A stretch of DNA of 7,510 bases from NCBI GenBank assembly GCA_025362255.1, contig JANYGY010000264.1, positions 1 through 7,510 of the forward strand, in the 5' to 3' direction. Position 1 is the first letter of the stretch. Each line of letters starts with the position of its first letter. The translations under genes and the position numbers were made by a program. Source of the stretch: Planctomycetales bacterium (GTDB lineage: Bacteria; Planctomycetota; UBA11346). The notes under the pieces were generated by a model. That model did no database searches, had not been told where the DNA came from, and saw nothing but the letters and a program-made list of their open reading frames with translations. This document shows, one piece after another, positions 5,761-7,510 of the stretch.

Positions 5761-6771
5761 TTAGTGACTTTGCTGCATTCCAGGAATGACCCCGATGCGC
5801 GAGGTCTCGGTGGTGTTGGCGGCTGCGCGCTTCACTTCTTTCGCATCCTTCCACACCGTCGCTGGAATGCCCTTGAGGTCCTTGGTGACCCCAACCCAGC
5901 TCAGGGCGACCAATGCGTACCAGCTCACATCGATCTCATACCAACGGAATCCCTGACGAACCGTTGATTGATAATGATGATGATTGTTGTGCCAACCTTC
6001 GCCAAGCGTCACCAGCGCGAGGATGAAATTATTGCGACTGGTATCCGTGGTCTCGAAACGGCGACTGCCGAACACGTGGCTCAGGCTGTTGATGGTGAAC
6101 GTGCCATGAGCGCACACCACCGTCGAGATGAAGAACCACACCAGCATCTGCGCCCCCGAGGTCACATAACCCAAGTGCTGCAAGGCGTACCCGAGATACC
6201 AGCTGCCGATTCCGCAGATCAGCGGCACCAGAATGTCAAAGCGGTCAAGCCATACGAGTTCGGGAAACTTCAATAGGTCGGGAATCAATTCCGAGCGGGT
6301 GCGGTAGTTCGAATTGCCGAGGAACCAGAACATGTGGCTCCACCAGAAACCGCGCTGCTTGGGCGAGTGGATGTCCTCGGGTTCGTCACTGTAGCGATGA
6401 TGATGGCGATGATGGGCCGCCCACCACAACGCCCCGCGTTGCGCAGCAGTGTTGCCCAGCAGAGCCGCCATGAATTGCCAGAACCGATTCATCTTGAAGG
6501 TGCGGTGGGCAAAATAGCGATGATATAAGCCGGTGATGGCGAACATCCGCACGACATAGAATGCGGCGGCGAAAATTACCGCCGGCCAGCTCCAGCCGAC
6601 CCAGATGACCGCGAAACAGGCGAGATGGATGCCGATGAACGGCAGGATCCGGACGATGTTGATCCGCTCATCCTCGGACGCCTTCTGGGAATCACCGCCG
6701 TAGCTATCCAGCCACAACACGGCGCCGGTGAAGAAACGGGATATGATATTCGGTCGAGCAGGTGCGTTCAT
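5761..6771 (-). CDS. Acyl-CoA (delta-9 type) fatty-acid desaturase
   Basis: An integral membrane di-iron desaturase, 336 residues, that introduces a cis double bond into saturated acyl chains, normally at delta-9, with O2 and an electron donor. It adjusts membrane fluidity. The iron-binding histidine boxes are complete: HRYFAH (84-89), HRHHH (121-125) and HNNHH (261-265), with the additional NSLSH (228-232) before box 3. Hydrophobic segments near 41-60, 62-80, 178-198, 205-225 and 283-296 give the usual two membrane hairpins. The tail WYEIDVSWYALVALSWVG (277-294) plus KDLK is typical of bacterial acyl-CoA desaturases. There is no fused cytochrome b5 or ferredoxin domain, so an external electron donor is needed, and none is encoded nearby. 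The ATG at 6771 has GGAGA four bases upstream. An upstream in-frame ATG would add 54 residues of non-family sequence. Confidence 0.95.
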   Translation of the reverse strand: MNAPARPNIISRFFTGAVLWLDSYGGDSQKASEDERINIVRILPFIGIHLACFAVIWVGWSWPAVIFAAAFYVVRMFAITGLYHRYFAHRTFKMNRFWQFMAALLGNTAAQRGALWWAAHHRHHHRYSDEPEDIHSPKQRGFWWSHMFWFLGNSNYRTRSELIPDLLKFPELVWLDRFDILVPLICGIGSWYLGYALQHLGYVTSGAQMLVWFFISTVVCAHGTFTINSLSHVFGSRRFETTDTSRNNFILALVTLGEGWHNNHHHYQSTVRQGFRWYEIDVSWYALVALSWVGVTKDLKGIPATVWKDAKEVKRAAANTTETSRIGVIPGMQQSH

Positions 6772-7026
6772 CGAGTCTCCGTAAATGATGGCCGCTGTCA
6801 GTCCGGGAGTCAGCGCGATTTCTGGTCTATGTTTTGAGCATATCTCGCGGCTCCGGTGGTCCAGTCGTACGCGGCTCCTCCGTACTAATGCCGTGGAAAA
6901 GAAACGTCCTGAAAGTGTGAGGATTCGGATCATCCTCCATCTGGTGATTCAATTATCAGCAGTTTGCGGACTTCATTCTTCCCAAAACTCGCTTGAAATG
7001 AAGGAAATAATGTTACTATTTAATTA
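6772..7026. other. Divergent intergenic region, no gene called
   Basis: This 255-bp stretch separates the desaturase (minus) from the small membrane-protein gene (plus) and must hold both promoters. I find no convincing consensus pair for the desaturase. Base composition changes along it, becoming clearly AT-rich from about 6940 onward. Short open frames cross it (for example 6785-7027 on the plus strand), but they lack protein-like character. The last of these ends in a nine-codon peptide frame starting at 6998, whose TAA shares its final A with the ATG at 7027. Confidence 0.5.
6776..6780 (-). promoter_or_regulatory. Ribosome-binding site of the desaturase gene
   Basis: GGAGA on the minus strand, four nucleotides before the ATG at 6771. 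It supports this start over the upstream ATG at 6933. Confidence 0.65.
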
Positions 7027-7365
7027 ATGAGTAAAGCTTTATTAACATATCACAAAGAATACCGAAATGCTAAAAGTTATTTGCGCACCCTGAGAAACCG
7101 GGAAAAGGCGGTTGATAAATTGTCCTCATCAGGTGTGCCGCTCAACGAGGCCTATGAACTAGTCGACTATATTATTACAAAAAATGTGGCCTCCGGAATT
7201 AAGAATGGGGTGCTCTATTCCATGGGCGCCGCACTTATCATAGCCGTATTTTCCGGCATATTCTTAATAACTGGCCGTCTTTATTTTATTATTCTTCCCT
7301 TAGCTGCGATTGCCTTATTCAAGGGTTTGCGTGATCTTTTAACCACCAACAAATTTGATGGTTGA
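7027..7365 (+). CDS. Hypothetical two-helix membrane protein
   Basis: A 112-residue protein that I do not recognise by name. Residues 1-50 are charged and helical, with many Lys/Arg, and include a GVPLNEAYELVDYI segment (36-49) that looks like a short helix-turn-helix. Residues 58-82 and 86-103 are hydrophobic and form a membrane hairpin separated by GR, and the tail is LRDLLTTNKFDG. This layout (cytosolic helical head, Gly-containing two-helix hairpin, FxGLR after the second helix) resembles common small uncharacterised bacterial membrane proteins. Codon use is plainly AT-richer than in every other gene here (many TTA, ATT and AAA codons), which hints at later acquisition. The ATG follows an in-frame stop at 7021-7023. 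The AAGGA-like sequence at 7001-7005 is too distant for a normal ribosome-binding site, so a leaderless or coupled start is possible. Confidence 0.65.
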   Translation: MSKALLTYHKEYRNAKSYLRTLRNREKAVDKLSSSGVPLNEAYELVDYIITKNVASGIKNGVLYSMGAALIIAVFSGIFLITGRLYFIILPLAAIALFKGLRDLLTTNKFDG

Positions 7366-7510
7366 TTTCAACCTGGAAAACGCAGTTGCAGCCCATCTGC
7401 GGCGTTGCCCAATACTCGAAATGGCGCTGCCATTCCGTCGCATCGGGCGCCTTGCATATGGACCACACCTGCGTTTCCAGTACACCTCGCTGGTGTGCTG
7501 GAGAAAAGAC
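7319..7510 (-). CDS. Possible C-terminal part of an unknown protein
   Basis: On the minus strand a frame is open from the right edge for 63 codons to a TGA at 7319-7321. It overlaps the end of the convergent membrane-protein gene by 47 bases. The translation is Trp/Cys-rich (WQRHFEYWATPQMGCNCVF in its middle) and looks fairly protein-like. I recognise no family. The other two minus-strand frames are also open over much of this stretch, one ending RFPG at a TGA near 7369, and a plus-strand frame from ATG 7421 is open to the edge, so the coding frame cannot be decided here. No other gene is visible in 7366-7510. Confidence 0.25.
   Translation of the reverse strand, partial: VFSPAHQRGVLETQVWSICKAPDATEWQRHFEYWATPQMGCNCVFQVEINHQICWWLKDHANP
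7373..7480. repeat. Imperfect inverted repeat at the right end
   Basis: CTGGAAAACGCAG (7373-7385) and CTGCGTTTCCAG (7469-7480) are inverted copies differing by one A. They flank an 83-bp segment with no clear gene. The right copy runs directly into a second hairpin (7477-7501). This could be part of a mobile or palindromic intergenic element, or chance. Confidence 0.35.
7477..7501. repeat. Hairpin of 10 bp near the right edge
   Basis: CCAGTACACC (7477-7486) and GGTGTGCTGG (7492-7501) pair over 10 bp, with one T-G wobble, around a TCGCT loop. On the plus strand it is followed by AGAAAAGAC and not by a T-run, so it is not an obvious terminator. Confidence 0.4.

Noticed and set aside
6390..6430. 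ATG/GATGATG repeat that looks like a microsatellite (also near 5970-5985)
   Set aside because: On the minus strand these are the His codons of the desaturase histidine boxes.
6772..6933. 54-residue N-terminal extension of the desaturase
   Set aside because: The extension has no desaturase similarity, while ATG 6771 has GGAGA at good spacing and gives the usual family length.

Overview
This is a chromosomal window of mixed housekeeping and envelope genes, moderately GC-rich except at its right end. Seven genes can be assigned at least to a family, one complete small gene is a hypothetical membrane protein, and one possible partial frame runs off the right edge. The outer-membrane porin and periplasmic proteins indicate a didermic (Gram-negative type) bacterium. 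The hemX-hemA pairing, the sugar-isomerase-like TIM barrel, the secreted EF-hand protein and a GCGCAGAG-type intergenic repeat together suggest the Planctomycetes/Verrucomicrobia group. That placement is an inference from gene content only and is weakly supported.

Layout, left to right. (1) 41-2117, minus strand: a two-gene heme operon, with an HemX/CcsA-like membrane protein overlapping by 8 nt the glutamyl-tRNA reductase gene hemA. (2) 2118-2402: a divergent intergenic region with a good sigma70-type promoter facing right and two small perfect palindromes. (3) 2403-4143, plus strand: a two-gene unit encoding a signal-peptide-bearing beta-barrel porin and a very small phosphate-binding-protein-like periplasmic protein. 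(4) 4175-4216: a perfect 16-bp hairpin between convergent genes, with its T-run on the minus-strand side. (5) 4238-4588, minus strand: a secreted two-EF-hand protein. (6) 4760-5668, plus strand: a xylose-isomerase-like TIM-barrel protein. (7) 5675-5735: a long hairpin between convergent genes. (8) 5761-6771, minus strand: a membrane acyl-CoA (delta-9 type) fatty-acid desaturase with all three histidine boxes. (9) 7027-7365, plus strand: an AT-richer gene for a two-helix membrane protein of unknown function. (10) 7366-7510: no certain gene, but a short minus-strand open frame and inverted repeats.

How the genes work together: HemX and HemA act at the first committed step of tetrapyrrole synthesis. 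The porin and the small binding protein look like a co-transcribed envelope module with no ABC permease or ATPase beside it. The remaining genes appear to be separate transcription units. I found no CRISPR array, tRNA, rRNA, complete insertion sequence or clear phage gene. The strongest candidates for something undescribed are the porin/mini-binding-protein pair and the AT-rich right end.
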